This document shows, piece after piece, positions 46,580 to 59,778 of a stretch of DNA of 64,000 nucleotides. Under the pieces are notes generated by a model. That model saw nothing but the letters and a program-made list of their open reading frames with translations. It ran no database searches and was not told the origin of the DNA. The stretch is taken from assembly GCA_009192285.1 (NCBI GenBank), contig WBVU01000012.1, positions 992,001 to 1,056,000 on the forward strand. Direction: 5' to 3'. Both the position numbers and the translations under genes were made by a program. The DNA is from Morchella semilibera. Its lineage: Eukaryota; Ascomycota; Pezizomycetes; Pezizales; Morchellaceae. Numbering within the stretch: the stretch's first letter is position 1; every line of letters starts with the position of its first letter.

Positions 46580-47521
46580 CTATCTCCCCTTCTTTCCTTC
46601 ATCCTCGCTGTCATCCTCGCTATCCCCGCCAAAGGTGGCCCCGCTAAGAGCACTGGCTGTGCCAGAGACGGTGCTGACCATTTCCTGGAGCTGGAGGGCG
46701 GGAAGGAAGATGTGGTAGGCCTCGTAGAGGAGCCAGAGCGGGATCCACACCCAGATTGTGTTGAAGAAGAAGAGGTGCACCCATCTGGCATCACATCGTT
46801 AGTTGGCTGGTATTCCACTTATCCGGTGATTAAGGAGAATAGAGGAAAACTTACTTATACATAAAGTTGCTTGTCTCTAGGTTATGACTCCCCGTGAGCC
46901 ACTCCGGCACGAACGTCATAAACCCTACAACAATCCTCACAATCAGCAACAGCTCCCACTCAACCCCGCTCCAAGACTCAAAAACCTACCCCCATACAGC
47001 TCTCCAGTCGCCAGCACCGTGATCCAGAACCACTTTCTCGGGTCCTCCCGCCTGATCATATCACAGATCCACAGCGCCAACGGGCCGCCCACAAACACCG
47101 TCAACAACTCCAAAGTCACCACACCAATGTCGCTGGTCCCCCACCTAAAGTCCGCCTTTGCATACTCCTGCCACAGCTTCGCCAGCGGCGCTTCGGAGTA
47201 CGCCGCGCCATACGCGAACGCGCTGTCGCCCCACAGCACATGCGAGCTCGGCCCCGTCTGCCCCGTCCCCGTCCACGCCATGAACGAGTAGTACAGGAAC
47301 GAGCCCTCAAAGACGAAATGGATGAGGCTGTCAAAGAGGTGCCAGATGAAGATGAAGCGTAGCTTTGTGTTCGTGCGGGTGGGAAGAAGGAACACGGAGA
47401 GCGCGTAGGCGAGGAAGAGGAGCACGAGGACGAGGAAGAAGGACCCAATGGTGACCCCGTCGATGAGGTCGATGAAACTTGGGGGTGTGGAGGAGGCGGT
47501 ATCCATTGTAGCCTTGCCCAT
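46580..47521 (-). CDS. EBP / EXPERA-domain membrane protein, three exons
   Basis: Emopamil-binding-type proteins isomerise the delta-8 sterol bond to delta-7 in the ER in animals and plants; fungi mostly use unrelated Erg2, so the substrate here is open. Exons: 47521-46990, 46924-46855, 46784-46580, total 807 bases, 268 residues. Introns 46925-46989 (GTAGGT..TTGTAG) and 46785-46854 (GTAAGT..CCAG) restore LYGGFMTFVPEWLTG and NFMYKWVHLFFFN. Several membrane segments are visible (SFFLVLVLLFLAYALSVF and others). The family histidine and glutamate are in SLIHFVFEGSFLYY; QEYAKADFRW and LELLTVFVGGPLALW match the second conserved block. The C-terminus is acidic and charged. ATG 47521 (MGKATMDTAS) is preferred; an upstream in-frame ATG at 47599 is possible. 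Confidence 0.88.
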
Positions 47522-50500
47522 TGCGGTCTGTGGTGAGGTCGTGGATGGTGGTGAGGATTTGTTGTCAGGGGATGTATTATTATTAGTTGTCAAAAACAAC
47601 TATAGTAGTGTCAAGTTACCGTGGGTTAGGGTTTCTGGCGGAAGTGTCGAGTGTGAAGCAGACAACGTGTACCACGTCTGCAGGCTGGGCGTGAGAAACA
47701 TTGTTTAAATTGTGGAATATGGGGCTCTAGCTAGCTATAGCATTGTTTCATGGGTTCAATGTTGAGGCGGACACACCCAACTGAACAACCTTTCCGTGAT
47801 TGATTGGGCGAAATGCTGCACAAAGGCATTTAAAGGAATTGGTTTATAAACCCATGCTCACCTTTCGAAGGCGTGACGGCAAAGACCTGAGTCCTAGATG
47901 TTCTATGTATCATCAACCCCCCCAGTGGAATTCCTAGTAGCAGCTAGTAATTGCCCCTCTTCCAACCACTTCGCACCTTTACTCCCTACATCTGCTCTGT
48001 AGCCGCTCCACATCCCGGTAGAGTACTGTGGCCTGCTATTGTCTCAAGGTCTAATTCTAAACGGTCGGATAGACACATGGACGTATCCAACCGTTTTATA
48101 TTACAAGTCTTACCTCCGCAGAAAAAGGAAATCTAGCAGCAGCACGGTGTTTACCGGCAGAATCAGATGGCAATTGATAGAGGGGTCTCCGTTTGGTTCA
48201 TAGTTTTTTTTTTTTCTCCTTTTCCGTTTCCATGATAATCGTAGGGGATAATACAGATACCGAAACTCAAAGCTCTCTCGGCCTCAGGGGCAAATTGCCC
48301 CAGGAATTAATTGAAATCGATATGGAAATGATTGAAATGCTGGTAATACATATAACTGCCATATCCCGTGCACGCAGATAGATGGTTACATGGGCAATAT
48401 AAACGCATAGATAAGTACATGTGCTTAAGTATCTACTTCAAAAAGGCCAGGTGGACTGTTATCTGTGGGATGTTCTGCAGTAGAAGCAGGTACCAGTACT
48501 ATACTCTATCACCGGAGTACCTCGTCATGCCCTCGAGGTGGTTAATAAATGCAAGCAGCCGTTCTAGGTATTTACATATACTTCATATGAACAATCCCGC
48601 CAGGAACTTACCGCTGCAGTGGCATTAAGCCTTCCATTAAGACTACATGCAGGGTCCCGCCCACATGCTATCAGAGTGGAACGTACCACATCAGCCTAAC
48701 ATCCCACTTAACCAGGTCGATTCCCGTTTTCCAAGTCTTTCAACGCATTCCAGGGTCGCAGCTTCCCGGATAATCAACGACTATTATCAATTCTATTATC
48801 ATCCTTCCCCATCCATCCATCCTGAGATGGCATTGTAGCACCTTAGGATAGCCTTGAAAAATGGGTGTACAGGTATAATATAATTATAAAAAGCACATCA
48901 ATTAATTGGCACACAGGTTTATACCTACATGTACTTTGACAAGAATGGTCTTTAGACGGAAACACACAGCGATGCTGTCATCCAAAAAGACCAGAAATAA
49001 GCTCACCACCATCTGAGTTCATCTTGTGGCAACCTCCATACATGTTCCACAGATCTCTCAGTCTGTGTGACATCCACCAGACTGGTTACACAAGAAGGTA
49101 ACGATGAGAGAGAATGTGTCTGCAGCCTCGTAAAAGTTGGGCGCTCCAGGGGCTTAGGGTCATGGTTCCCCCTGTTCCTGAGATAAGGCGCTCTATCGAT
49201 GCGAACCAGCCAGAAAACACAGACCGTACGTACCTGCGAACACGCAGTTTTTGAAACGAGGTATTTTGCCCTTCGCCTTACCGTATGTACCACACTGCCT
49301 TATTCTAGGCGAGTCAAACACTCCATGGAGATAGCGGATATGTTGCCTCGCCGTTTTTCAACCTGGACGGTTTAAGCATAATATTTCCTATCCTGGCAGC
49401 CCAATTCCAGATGAGGAATATTAGGTTTTATTGAACCTATTTCCTGATATACATACGTCCCAAGTGCAATAACTGGGGCTGACCCGTCGGAAAGCGCCCA
49501 ACTACCGACCTCAGAGTCAACCTTGCAATGCCTCCCAGAAAGCAAAGAGAAGATCTATGTAGGATGAACCACGCCAAATAAGCTTTTCAGCGTCATCATA
49601 ATCAAGGCGGCGGAAATAAACATTTACCACCACTGTACCTGATGACATGCCCTTGATACCAGCCAAGGATGCGCTGCAGACAGACAGTCCCAGGGAACAG
49701 TAGGTACCCAATTATGTACCGCCGATCATAAGGGGGTGTGAGAACTTTAAACAGCTGATTATCATTCCTGCTGTTTGTCAACCTTGAGTAAAACCTAACC
49801 CATGACCACCTTGAGGTTATGTAGATACTGCCACCCCAGTTTCAACCAGAGATGTAAAGGGCGGTTAGGGAGCGAATTTGAAGTCAAAGCCCTGAGCCTC
49901 TATCTACACCACTAAGTAGTAATTTCCTACATACCCGCACCTAATTGGCATACCCGTAAGTCCAGTTAACAGCGCTAAATCCAGGGCATGGATGCATCCG
50001 GTGAGTCAGCCAATCCCCAACTATTATTGGCGCTCGTCATCCTACATAAAACGAGATCTTGGCATAGCAGCCGAACTCCGCTCCGAAGAAAAATTTGGTG
50101 TAGGTGGTGGTGGATGCCACTGGTAGTTTGGTACTATGTACCTACCTAGTAGTCGCGCTCCGAACTCCGGATATAGTGAGGCATCACATGGCCGCGTTAT
50201 GCCGACCGGCCGTGATTATAACGTGTACTGGCGGCATTGTAAAGGAAGTTTGAAGGTTTTGTGACGTAGGAAGTTTTGTTCCTGAGATGTATGCCCTCCA
50301 TAGTTAGCTAGAGTAAGTAGCTAGCTGCATCCTGATGAGCCATCTGAGTTCGATGCACAAACGATCACATCGCACGTACATACGGGCCGTTCGAGATGAC
50401 CATACCGGGTGAAGGTTTTCGTGCCAGAAATAACTGACAGCTGCTAGATATGAAAGTGCTGCTAATTCTTCAATTATTAGCACTTTTTGCAATCTATGAT

Positions 50501-51838
50501 TTGTAAGCTTAGCATAGTCTACGTGACTCGTTCCGGAAGCTAGGAACCATTCGCTATAATACTCGGGCTGATGAGGAGGAGGAGGGGAGGGGGGGAACGA
50601 CGTTAGGCTGGCTACTCATCTGGAGATTCTCGTGTATCACATGATCATGACAATGTTATTGGTGATATGGGCATGAGACGGGTGAAAACTGGCAAACAAT
50701 TAATGGAAGGGACTCAAAGGTGTTCAAAACTTAAAACTTGGGAGTCTGGGCCCAGCCCACGCGTCAGTTAATTGTGGGCACTGGCAACGGGGCCAGAACT
50801 GTATTTTCTCGGGAGGCCTATAGGACGCTGGACATAGATACGTGTTTGAAATATATCTCCCACAATTCAAATCTCTGGATGTTTCGCTATCCGGATGAGA
50901 AATGCAATGTTAATGGCAATGGCAGCTGCCGCCTTAATTCCCCAACTGCACTTGCCACTCGCTTTGAGAGTTCCATGTCAGCTTCTGGAAGAATTGAGGT
51001 CTAGGAGGGGGGGGGGGGCTCTTACCCACTTTAGCACTCCTTGAGGTTGGAGTAGAGCCGGATACTCTATTGGTATGTGCATGCATTGCAAGGATGGGAC
51101 TGGGTGTTGCATGCCCGGAGGGATTTCTCGCCCAATAGTCTCCTTATGTCTGACAGAATACAATCAGCCTCGCTGCGGCGATTTGAGGTTGGAGTAGCAT
51201 GCGCAGGGGGACTGTTAACCAATTACTTGCCCCAATTCCCGGCTGCTTAGTCCTAATAAGTTCAATAGTAAGAGAATAAACCCTAACCTCAATCGCATAA
51301 TCACACGCAAGCCCAAACATTTTGCCCGGCGTCACCCACCACCCATGCCACCCCCCCCCCCCATGTAATAATATCCGAGTTGTTATTTTATTATTTTTTT
51401 CCCCAAAACTGGCAAAGTCCCAGAATTAGCTGCAGCTCTCAGAAACAAATATGACGAGAACAACCCACACCCATCCAACTCACTCAGAGGAGAAAAGAAA
51501 AAAAAAAGCATCTGCGATGTGGTGCAGCAGAGTAGTATGTTGTTGTTTTGATTGCTGGTCCTGGAAGGACGTGTGATAAATACTCCACGGACCTCCCCCC
51601 CCCCCCCTCTCTCCCCTTCCCCGCCTTACCGTTACTGTGAAAAATTACTTACCCGCCGCCAGATCTCCATTCAATAGATACCGGGACTTATATAGTATAC
51701 AGGCAACCCACATAATTATAAGACAGTGCTGCGCCTCTCTAGAATCTCGGTCTTCACAGCTATCCTGAACGCAGGAACAGAAACATATACATTCCAGGGC
51801 TTAGACCCACACTATTCAAACTGTCTTCTCAATATCTT
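47522..51838. other. 4.3-kb region without recognisable gene
   Basis: Short frames only, none with a domain. It includes the EBP promoter, a T12 run near 48203, G12 at 51007-51018, C12 at 51351-51362 and C13 at 51595-51607, with TACATGTAC near 48928, and an AAACCCTAACC motif at 51280. The last 200 bases are the promoter of the vWA gene. Confidence 0.6.
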
Positions 51839-53957
51839 ATGAGTGCCTTTCGGCGCCTCTCCTTCGTGGGTGGCAGCAGTGATGATACGGAAGAAGACCG
51901 AAAACCGAATCAGCACCGCCATTCTCATCTCCATCGTCGTAAGAAGGATTATTCGATTTCACCAACTGGAGGCAACAGACCCGTTTCGATAACTTCAGAT
52001 CCCCGGGTCGCCGCATCACCACCGTCTTTGAGCGAGAAATCTAGTTCGTCCAGGCTTAGGAGAAGTCATACATCCAAACCCGATCTCGCAGGGGAAGTTA
52101 GAAGGCACAAGTCGCGATCGGATAAAGAGTCGTCGTCTTCGTCATCGTTGCGGAAACATAGATCGAAAACCGATAGCTCTTCTAGAGCTGGGGGTGAAAA
52201 AGAAGGTAGAAGACACAAATCACGATCGGAGCTTTCATCAACAGCCCCAGCCAGGGAAAATTCATCGCGACATTCAAATTCACACTCTCACTCGTCGCGA
52301 TCAGACAGCCCTGGGCGCAAGCATTCTTCAAAGTCGAGGAAACATCGATCGGAAAGGTCCGAAACAGCTCCTGTGGAAGAGCATAGAGCGGCAGCGCCTT
52401 CCGCACCAATAGCGGTACCTTCCGCACCAGTAACAGTACTGATGCAGGCCCAAATGTCAGAACCACTTGAGATGCCCGAGCCATTTCAAACATCTCAACA
52501 GTTCCCGATACACGATTCTCTACGAATAATAGATATGTCAAAAACATTATCTAATTCTCCGCCATCTTCCGGTTCTTCAATGGGAATCATTATTTCTGGG
52601 AATCGGAATAGAAGTGGTAGTAGTAAGTTCTTTCCTGCTACACCTGACTGAATTTTAATACTGAGGTCCTGAAGCACCAAGTACGCCAATGATCACTGCT
52701 ACACCGCCGACGCCCTCTCCATTTGAACAAGCTCGCCGTGCAAATACCCATCCCAGCTTTTCAACCCCAGCGCCTCCAGGGTTCTCACGCACTGGCTCCA
52801 TACCTCCGCCATATCCACAAACTCCGCCAACCTCTGGCGGGGAGTTGAGCGGCCAAGACTATATCGACTATGCGGTATCAAAAATCGGTATTGGAAAGCC
52901 GGACCAAAACAGTCTACTCTACCGCTACCGCTCCAATTTCGATCCTCGCCCTGGCACTTTTGAGCTCAGTTCTGACCCGGAACCCATTGAGATTGGAAGT
53001 AGTGACCACGGGACCATCGAACAACCCCAGCGGCAGGATTCGGGGAAGAGTTTCAGCAGCAGTGGGAACATAAGTATAAACGGGCCTACACTCCAACGCG
53101 GGCATAGCAGCGGGCATGGAAGTGGACATGGCGAGATCCATGTCAAAATTAAGCGACACTCTGCAACAAGCGGTACACTATCGCGGAGAGGCCTTGGTAG
53201 GAATAGTTTGCGTGAAAATCAATATGACTTCCTTAGGTCCTTCGATACTGTCTTCATCATTGATGATTCTGCGTCTATGGAAGCGTTTACCCGCTGGGCT
53301 GATACTCGGACCGCCCTTGAGACTATTGCGAGCATTGCAACAAAATACGATACGGATGGCATCGATATACACTTCCTTAATTCAACAAAGCACGATGCAC
53401 GGAATGTCAAATCTGCCGCGGAGGTGCACCGCTTGTTTGACCTTGTTCAGCCTGGCGGAATCACTCCCATTGCAGCGTGCCTAGACCGGATACTGAGAGA
53501 TTATCTAGATTCATATGCTGCTGCCCGGACAACAACAACTCCCGGGTCACCACCTATGACACCCATATCTCCAGGATTCAATACGACTCAATATCCAAAG
53601 CCACTTAACATCATCATTTTAACTGATGGCGAGCCAACGGATGATCCAGAAAGTGTAATTGTTGATGCCGCTAGAAGGCTCGACATGCTTAATGCGCCTT
53701 TGCATCAGGTCGGGATTCAGTTCTTCCAGATTGGTGACGAGGAGGGTGCTCGCGAGGCGTTAGAAGACCTAGACGATGCGTTAGCAGAAATATATGGCAT
53801 CAGAGATATGGTTGATTATACACCATACCCAAATAGTCACGTTAAAGAGGGGGAAGCCAGAGAGGGTGGTGGGGTTGATGGAGAATGGATATTAAAGGTT
53901 TTACTGGGGGCAGTCAACAGAAGGTTAGATCGGTGGGAGAATAAGTATGGGAGGTAG
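51839..53957 (+). CDS. vWA-domain protein, two exons, 691 aa
   Basis: Exons 51839-52622 and 52666-53957 are joined by a 43-base intron (GTAAGT..CTGAC..CTGAG), giving RSGS-SPEAPSTPMITATPP without a frame break. Residues 1-170 are Ser/Arg/His/Lys-rich with many RRHKSRS-type repeats, then Pro-rich and disordered. The vWA domain starts near FDTVFIIDDSASM and has the MIDAS residues: DDSAS, GGITPI and TDGEPTDDPES. It ends with DMVDYTPY and RRLDRWENKYGR. Members of this fungal group are soluble and bind divalent metal and protein partners; no specific partner is known to me. The start MSAFRRLSF directly follows a CT-rich leader. I saw nothing odd except the long basic N-terminus. Confidence 0.9.
52623..52665 (+). 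other. Intron of the vWA gene (43 bases)
   Basis: Consensus GTAAGT donor, CCTGACTG branch, TACTGAG acceptor. Without it the frame would stop at 52649. Confidence 0.85.
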
Positions 53958-54705
53958 ATAGAGGGCTGCATGTAGTGCGCTGATCGACGTCAACCACCTT
54001 TTTTCTTGCGTTTTGATGAACGCTTACGAGTTTTATGCCCGTGACGTATGGGATATGTTCAGGAATTATGTAAATTTTACTTACTTGTACTTATTTCTTT
54101 CTTTGGTTTAGGATTAAGGCGTATGTTGTATTTAATAACTTCTGTTGGAAAGGTTATATGGGTTAGCAGGAGCTTGGAATGATACGTTTATGGAAATGAA
54201 GATCGATCTTATTAACAGTGCTTTTTCCCGATATATAATCATCAATTAACTACATCCTTGAGCTTCACAGAACACACGTGATATCAGTTAGGGAGGGGGG
54301 ATTTCATTTGGATGCTTGTGTTCGCTTTCGGTTAAGACTAGCATAACTCATGATCGTTAGCCTGTTTTCACTACAAGTCATCACCTTTGAAAAGATTCCT
54401 ACAGGCTTGAATCAATAATAACCTATACCATATCCATACCATCGGTGCTACAATCAAGCCAGAATTAGCCAGACGAGCCATCAAAGCCTATCCTTCCAAG
54501 CAAACAAGCCTCTTCCAATTGAATTCAAGATGAATACGAATAATTGTAGCCAGCCATCAACCCGGACTGCTTCCGGAACAGCCTCCATCTACATATATCT
54601 CTTCAAGACTTGAGTACTCTGTCTGTATGGGTCGTCATCAAATAACCATGAGATTCAAACCATGAGCGTGCACACGCTGCTTGAAGGGTATTTTCATAGC
54701 AAAAT
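53958..54705. other. Spacer downstream of the vWA gene
   Basis: AT-rich sequence with no gene. It includes the 3' end of the vWA gene. Confidence 0.6.
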
Positions 54706-55168
54706 TTGAGGACAAGCTGCATGGCCACTAACCGCCAGTCTATTTTCAACTGTCATTTGTGCAGAGCGGGGGTTGAACGCTTTGGTGTTTTGAAGGATGA
54801 CCCTTCCAGTACCGATGAAACAGTGATTATGGGAGGTGTAACCTTCGGCATTTCTGAGTGGATCCCTTTATTGAGGTGGATGGCGGATTCCGATGAAACT
54901 ATCCTTGAGGATGAATTGTCTGGACAGGAAGTATCGCGTTAGTGTAAGCCTTATAGGTGATCGGTGGGAAGTAGGGGCGCAGAGAAGAGCTATTGCTCTC
55001 TCGTCTGACGGGTTACGTGAACTAATCAGACTGCGTGCAATGGGGGGGGGGGGGGGCGGGGGGGCGGGACAAGAAGCTACGAGCTCTGGCCTGGCTAAAC
55101 ATTGCAAGGGTAATGAAAAGTCGTTAGATACATGTATTAGATATTGGATATTAGTAGCAGATCTTTAG
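54706..55168 (+). pseudogene. Possible broken gene of unknown family
   Basis: The first frame, from ATG 54706 or more likely the second ATG 54721 (MATNRQSIFN), reads GVTFGISEWIPLLRWMADSD and stops at 54942. A second overlapping frame continues with YRVSVSLIGDRWEVGAQ and LSSDGLRELIRLRAMGGG up to a G15 tract at 55042-55056. The composition is protein-like and the two pieces could be one gene with a frame break near 54930. I do not recognise the family. Confidence 0.3.
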
Positions 55169-55589
55169 GGCCAGATAAGGACATATATAGATTATCTATT
55201 CAAAGACAGTTTTCCCCCAAGTTCCGACACACCGCGAAGAAAAATTAATTAAATTATATACATGTATGTACATGTAGTCAGCCCCTCCTGTGAATACATG
55301 TACATGTATGTAGGCAATCAGCGCCGAGGCGATGGGTGAACCACACTGCTCTACTTTCTTCTTGGCGTTTAAACTTAGTTTGAATATTAGGCATGATATA
55401 TCACTCGTCAACAGCCCCCCTTCCTACATGTACTTTTAACCTTCCCTTGGTAAACTTCAATCGTAGTAACACGTAATCACGTCCAAACGTCCCTTATCGA
55501 CCCCTCCCTCCCCTTTCCTTACAGTTACCTACTCCCTGCTTCCCTAAACGACACCCACCCCCCCCCCTTCCACCACCACCACCACCCAA
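55169..55589. other. Spacer with TACATGTA palindromes
   Basis: Contains several ACATGTAC units between 55258 and 55312 and again near 55428, and C10 at 55558-55567. No gene. Confidence 0.6.
55258..55312. repeat. TACATGTA cluster
   Basis: Units ATACATGTATGTACATGTAG and ATACATGTACATGTATGTAG lie within 55 bases. The motif is palindromic and recurs across the right half of the window. Confidence 0.7.
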
Positions 55590-58160
55590 TTGGAGATGGC
55601 CTGCAGAGAAAGATTTTCAAAGATCAAGGATATGTGCCTCCCTTGTGTGAATGCTGGCTCTGAGTCCCCTTGCTTTACAAGCCCAACCGCGAGCCTATCA
55701 TCACGAGATTCATCACAGGAAAAACTTTCTCCCAATACCGAGACCCCCCCTTTCAACGTCAGACATTCACATCATCTCCATTACCTAGAAACACCGTTGT
55801 CTAAACCAGAGCTTAGTACTATCTCTGCAATCCTTTCATTTTCCGTCTCAAAATTTGGCGATAAGCGTTGTTTTGCTTCTAGAAAGGTTACTAGTACAGC
55901 AACTAGCAGGGTGCACATATCACGAACAGGAAAAGAGGCTACAGACGGGCATTTGATTCAAGATGATACCCAAACCAAGAAGACTGCGGTACTGGGCGAG
56001 TGGGAATACTTAACGTACAACGATGTTGGAAAGATAGTTGCGACCTACTCCGCTATCCTAAAAAAGATAGTGAGAGGCAGATTACATATGTTTGGCAGAA
56101 ATAGGTATAATCACAGTTGCTGTATCCTGTGCCATCAATACTTTGTCTAACCTTTGTCAACAGTGCGAATTGGTTCATGCTCAGTCATGCCGCGTCAATG
56201 TCCAATATTCCTCTAGTAACAGTGTATCCAAATTCCGACAAAGGAGCTCTAGTTGAAATTTTACTCCAAACGCATGGAAGAGTCGTGTTTGCGGATAGCG
56301 ATCTTCTTGGGGTTTTGTCTGAAACGTTAATTGAGTGCCCGAATGTAACCACAATTATCTACGACCAGGTCGCCACTTCCGAGGGAGACATCAAGAACAC
56401 AGAAGCCTGCATTGGCAAGCCTAAAGAGTAGCTTAGGAGTACAGATTAAGGTAGTAAGCTTGGAGCAATTGTATGACCTAGGCAAGAATGAGTTGAGTGG
56501 ACTGGGGCCTACGACCAATAATAGCTCAAGGGGCTACGGGAATGAGGCGCCGGAGCATTCAGGTAAGGATAGGATATGGGGAATCATGTACCCTTTGTCA
56601 AATGGAAAGCAAAATCCTCTAGGTATTCTACTCACCGAAGGCAATATGGTCGCCAGCAGTAAGTCAAGCTTGCTTTGTGAAATTATTCTTTTTCACTCAT
56701 TAACAATCACTCAAATAGTTGCAAACACTCATCAAATTCTCAAGATCTCGACAAAGAGTTCCGATACCTATCTCTCATATCTCCCGCTGTCGTTTATGCT
56801 TGAGTATAATCTTGTCCATGCATTTCTACTACTTGGAATGACGGTTGGGTTCGGAACCAACGGCATCTCTTATCTCCTGCCTCCACCGTACAGTGCCCTC
56901 GAAACTGGATGTAGTGGCGATATTGAATCTTTTCAGCCGTCCATTCTCTTTGGAGTCCCGGCCTGGTGGGATATGCTACATGGTCATGTCTTGGAAGAGA
57001 TCAAGAGTTCAAATAGTGATTGGGCAAGAATGTTTCTGGAAGACAGCTGAACAAAAGGCCGAGCATATTACAGACCTTGCGGGAATTTTATCGAAAGTGA
57101 CCCTTTCTGCGATAGAGAAGAGCATCTACCTCAGGCCCGTTCGAGAGAGGTTTTTCGGTACCCGTATGAGATGGCTTGGAATCAGCTGTTCGATGTATGC
57201 CCGGGAAAAGAGAGAATTCCTTGGGGCAGTCCTGTGTTCAAGTGGCAGGATGGTAGAGGTATTCTCATTTATGGAAATGAGCACGTTAGTTCCCCCAGTC
57301 TTTACCCCCCGCCACCATTATACATATGATAATAATAAAAATTCAGAATGATCACATTCATGCCACCACCCAAGTATAATAACAACAACACTGGCATGAT
57401 CCTGCCCTCGATGCAGATAAAACTAGTAACTGTACCTCCGGACCACCTTGCCCAATCAAACCCGCAATGTGGTGAGATTTTCATCCGTGGACCTTCTGTA
57501 CCGCACATGGGGTATTTCAAGAACCCAGAAGCCACTATCGCTGCCTTCCTTGATGAGGGCTGGGTCAAAACCAACATTATTGCTGAATGGGATCCGTACC
57601 CAATGTGTCCAGGCCCAAGGGTAATTGGAAATGTGAATGCTTTGAATAAAAGATACATTGGGAGATTATATCCCCATTGAATCATTAGAGGCGGCGTACC
57701 AGCGATCTGATTTAGTCCAAGATTGTTGCATTATTTATTCAGGCAGGCAAGTGAAGCCACTTGCTGTAATCAGTAAGTAATCATCTCTATTCCTATAGCG
57801 CTATGCCCAGTATGCCTATTATCTCGTTAACCGATATCCTAAATTACTATTAGCGGTCAATGAGACTCGTTTTCGGGAGTTTTGTGACTATAGCCTGCCA
57901 AATCAGACCCCCGGAATGGACATTGATGAGATCCTGCTTTCGCGGCCAGTGAACAAGCTGGTACTTGAACGTTTAAATGTAGACGCCAGGTCCCATGGAG
58001 TTATGGACTTTGAATCGATTGGAGGGCTTGTCCTGGTAAAGGATGAGCTTCCAAAGGTTTCTCGGTCCCAGATAGGGAACGACGAGAACAAGGATATACA
58101 CCAAAGACTTCAGGTGGATCGCAAGCGGGTTCGGAAGGTTTATGCGGCGCAAATACAGGT
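55590..58160 (+). pseudogene. Long-chain acyl-CoA synthetase pseudogene
   Basis: AMP-forming acyl-CoA synthetases activate fatty acids with ATP and CoA. The N-terminal exon has GEWEYLTYNDVGKIVATYSA and joins through an intron (56106-56162) to HMFGRNSANWFMLSHAAS. Later blocks are DTYLSYLPLSFMLEYNLVHA, FGVPAWWDML, GEIFIRGPSVPHMGYFKNPE, DEGWVKTNIIAEW and a C-terminus ending DRKRVRKVYAAQIQ. Further introns are clear at 56662-56718 and 57772-57852. Frame breaks: an extra C near 56421, an extra T near 57036, and one near 57670. The ATP-binding signature, usually YTSGTTGxPKG, is degraded to YPLSNGKQNPLG, and the motif after EWDP is unrecognisable. Loss of catalytic motifs as well as frame argues for true decay and not only base errors. 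Confidence 0.85.
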
Positions 58161-59778
58161 AACCACTGCTTTGAAATCCAATCAATTGTTCAATTCTAAT
58201 AAATTGGTTGAACACAGCACGAATTTTTCTAGAATTTTCATTGGACCGAAGAAGAATTGTAACACAAGAAAGTATTGTTGGTGTCGAAGAGGTATTATTA
58301 TTGTATATTTGTAATGTAAGTAATGTTCCTGTGAAGTATCCTCCTGTGCCTTGACCACCTAAACGAACCGCACTGATGATTGCTACATAGGTATTGTAGC
58401 TATGCTATTCTTCATTCTGTTACAACCTGACATAACATTTGTGTGAAGCAATATAATTAGGTACATATGTACATGTACAAAGGCTTGGGTTTGGTAAATA
58501 GGTTCAAGGTTTTTCCATGCATCTATATCGCCGATGTAATTGGACTTGACGTCTAGCAGGAGGAATTGCCTCCATAGGTAGAGGTTTTCCTAAATATCTT
58601 TACATAAGGGATTGTTACGTATTTGAATTGCCGAATCTGAACAATTATTTTTCTCTAGCAGTGTATTTGAAGTTACAATCCCGGACGTTCCTAGCGGGCC
58701 TGAACACAGCCCTAAAACAACTAATGTCGACAACACAAAATATCACTCGCCTGGATGGATGCGTTTTGTAATTGTAGCATTACTACCTACACCAGTATCC
58801 ATCCATCATACCTTAGAGAGATTGTGGGAATAGACTCATACCCTTACCGGTGGCACAGAATAGGGTGCCACCCTTACTACATGAAGTACATATATAGAAG
58901 CCTCGTTAGAATCTCCACCGCGTTTTCTTTTCCACATTGTGGCCAAAAATAGTAACACATCACGTGCCGCAGCTCCAACAGGGAAGTGATACGAACGGCG
59001 CATGCAGAGCTCGGTGTAGCATGTTGAGAATAAGATGTCCAAGAGGCATGAATGATACAAGTGTACAAGCGACCTTGAATGATAGGTAAGCAGCTCGTCA
59101 GTACTTTGCTACACTCGGGCGGTAATGGGCACTAACTTCCTGTAACATCGAAAGCAGACTTGGAACCCTAACCCTGAATATTCGCTACTTATGGTTGAGT
59201 TTATTATGTTCTTTGTTGAGTGTATTTAAGTATCCATATTAATTCTGACGCTGACTATTGTTCTAGACCAAGCTCCAGCCTTATGTCTTGTGCTGCCGTA
59301 CGCCTTCTATAGACTGGCAAGTATGCCAGTAAATACATGCAACTTCATACGACATTTAACTCTATATGTACACTACTGAACAACAACATTCACATTTGTG
59401 CCCCTAAACAGTATCTAAGCAAACTGCCCTGGAGATCCCCATATTGCACTTCACCGACATGTCCGCGCCGTGGCTGAGTAACAAAGGTAACTACATGTAC
59501 ATGTAGTACCATGTAAGTATATACTCCCCGCACACCGGCGCCACACCGGACCCTCTCCCCTACTCCCCGCAAAGAACCCACCTCCCCGACCATTCGCTCT
59601 CTATATATACCCACCCACCTCGGCCCCCTCTACCTCTCCATCCATCCTCTCTCTTTCCTTCATATTCTCCACTCTCGAGTTGATCTCGAACCGTTATTGC
59701 AGCCTCAACACTCATTATATATATAAATATATAAAAAAACCATATAAACAAACACACACATATATATACGTATCAAAA
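58161..59778. other. Spacer and promoter of the acidic secreted protein gene
   Basis: No gene seen. Contains CATACTACAT and ACATGTAC motifs, a perfect CTACATGTACATGTAG palindrome near 59493, a CCCTAACCCTGA motif near 59166, and a CT-rich, TATA-bearing (CTATATATACCC, about 59600) promoter upstream of ATG 59779. Confidence 0.6.
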
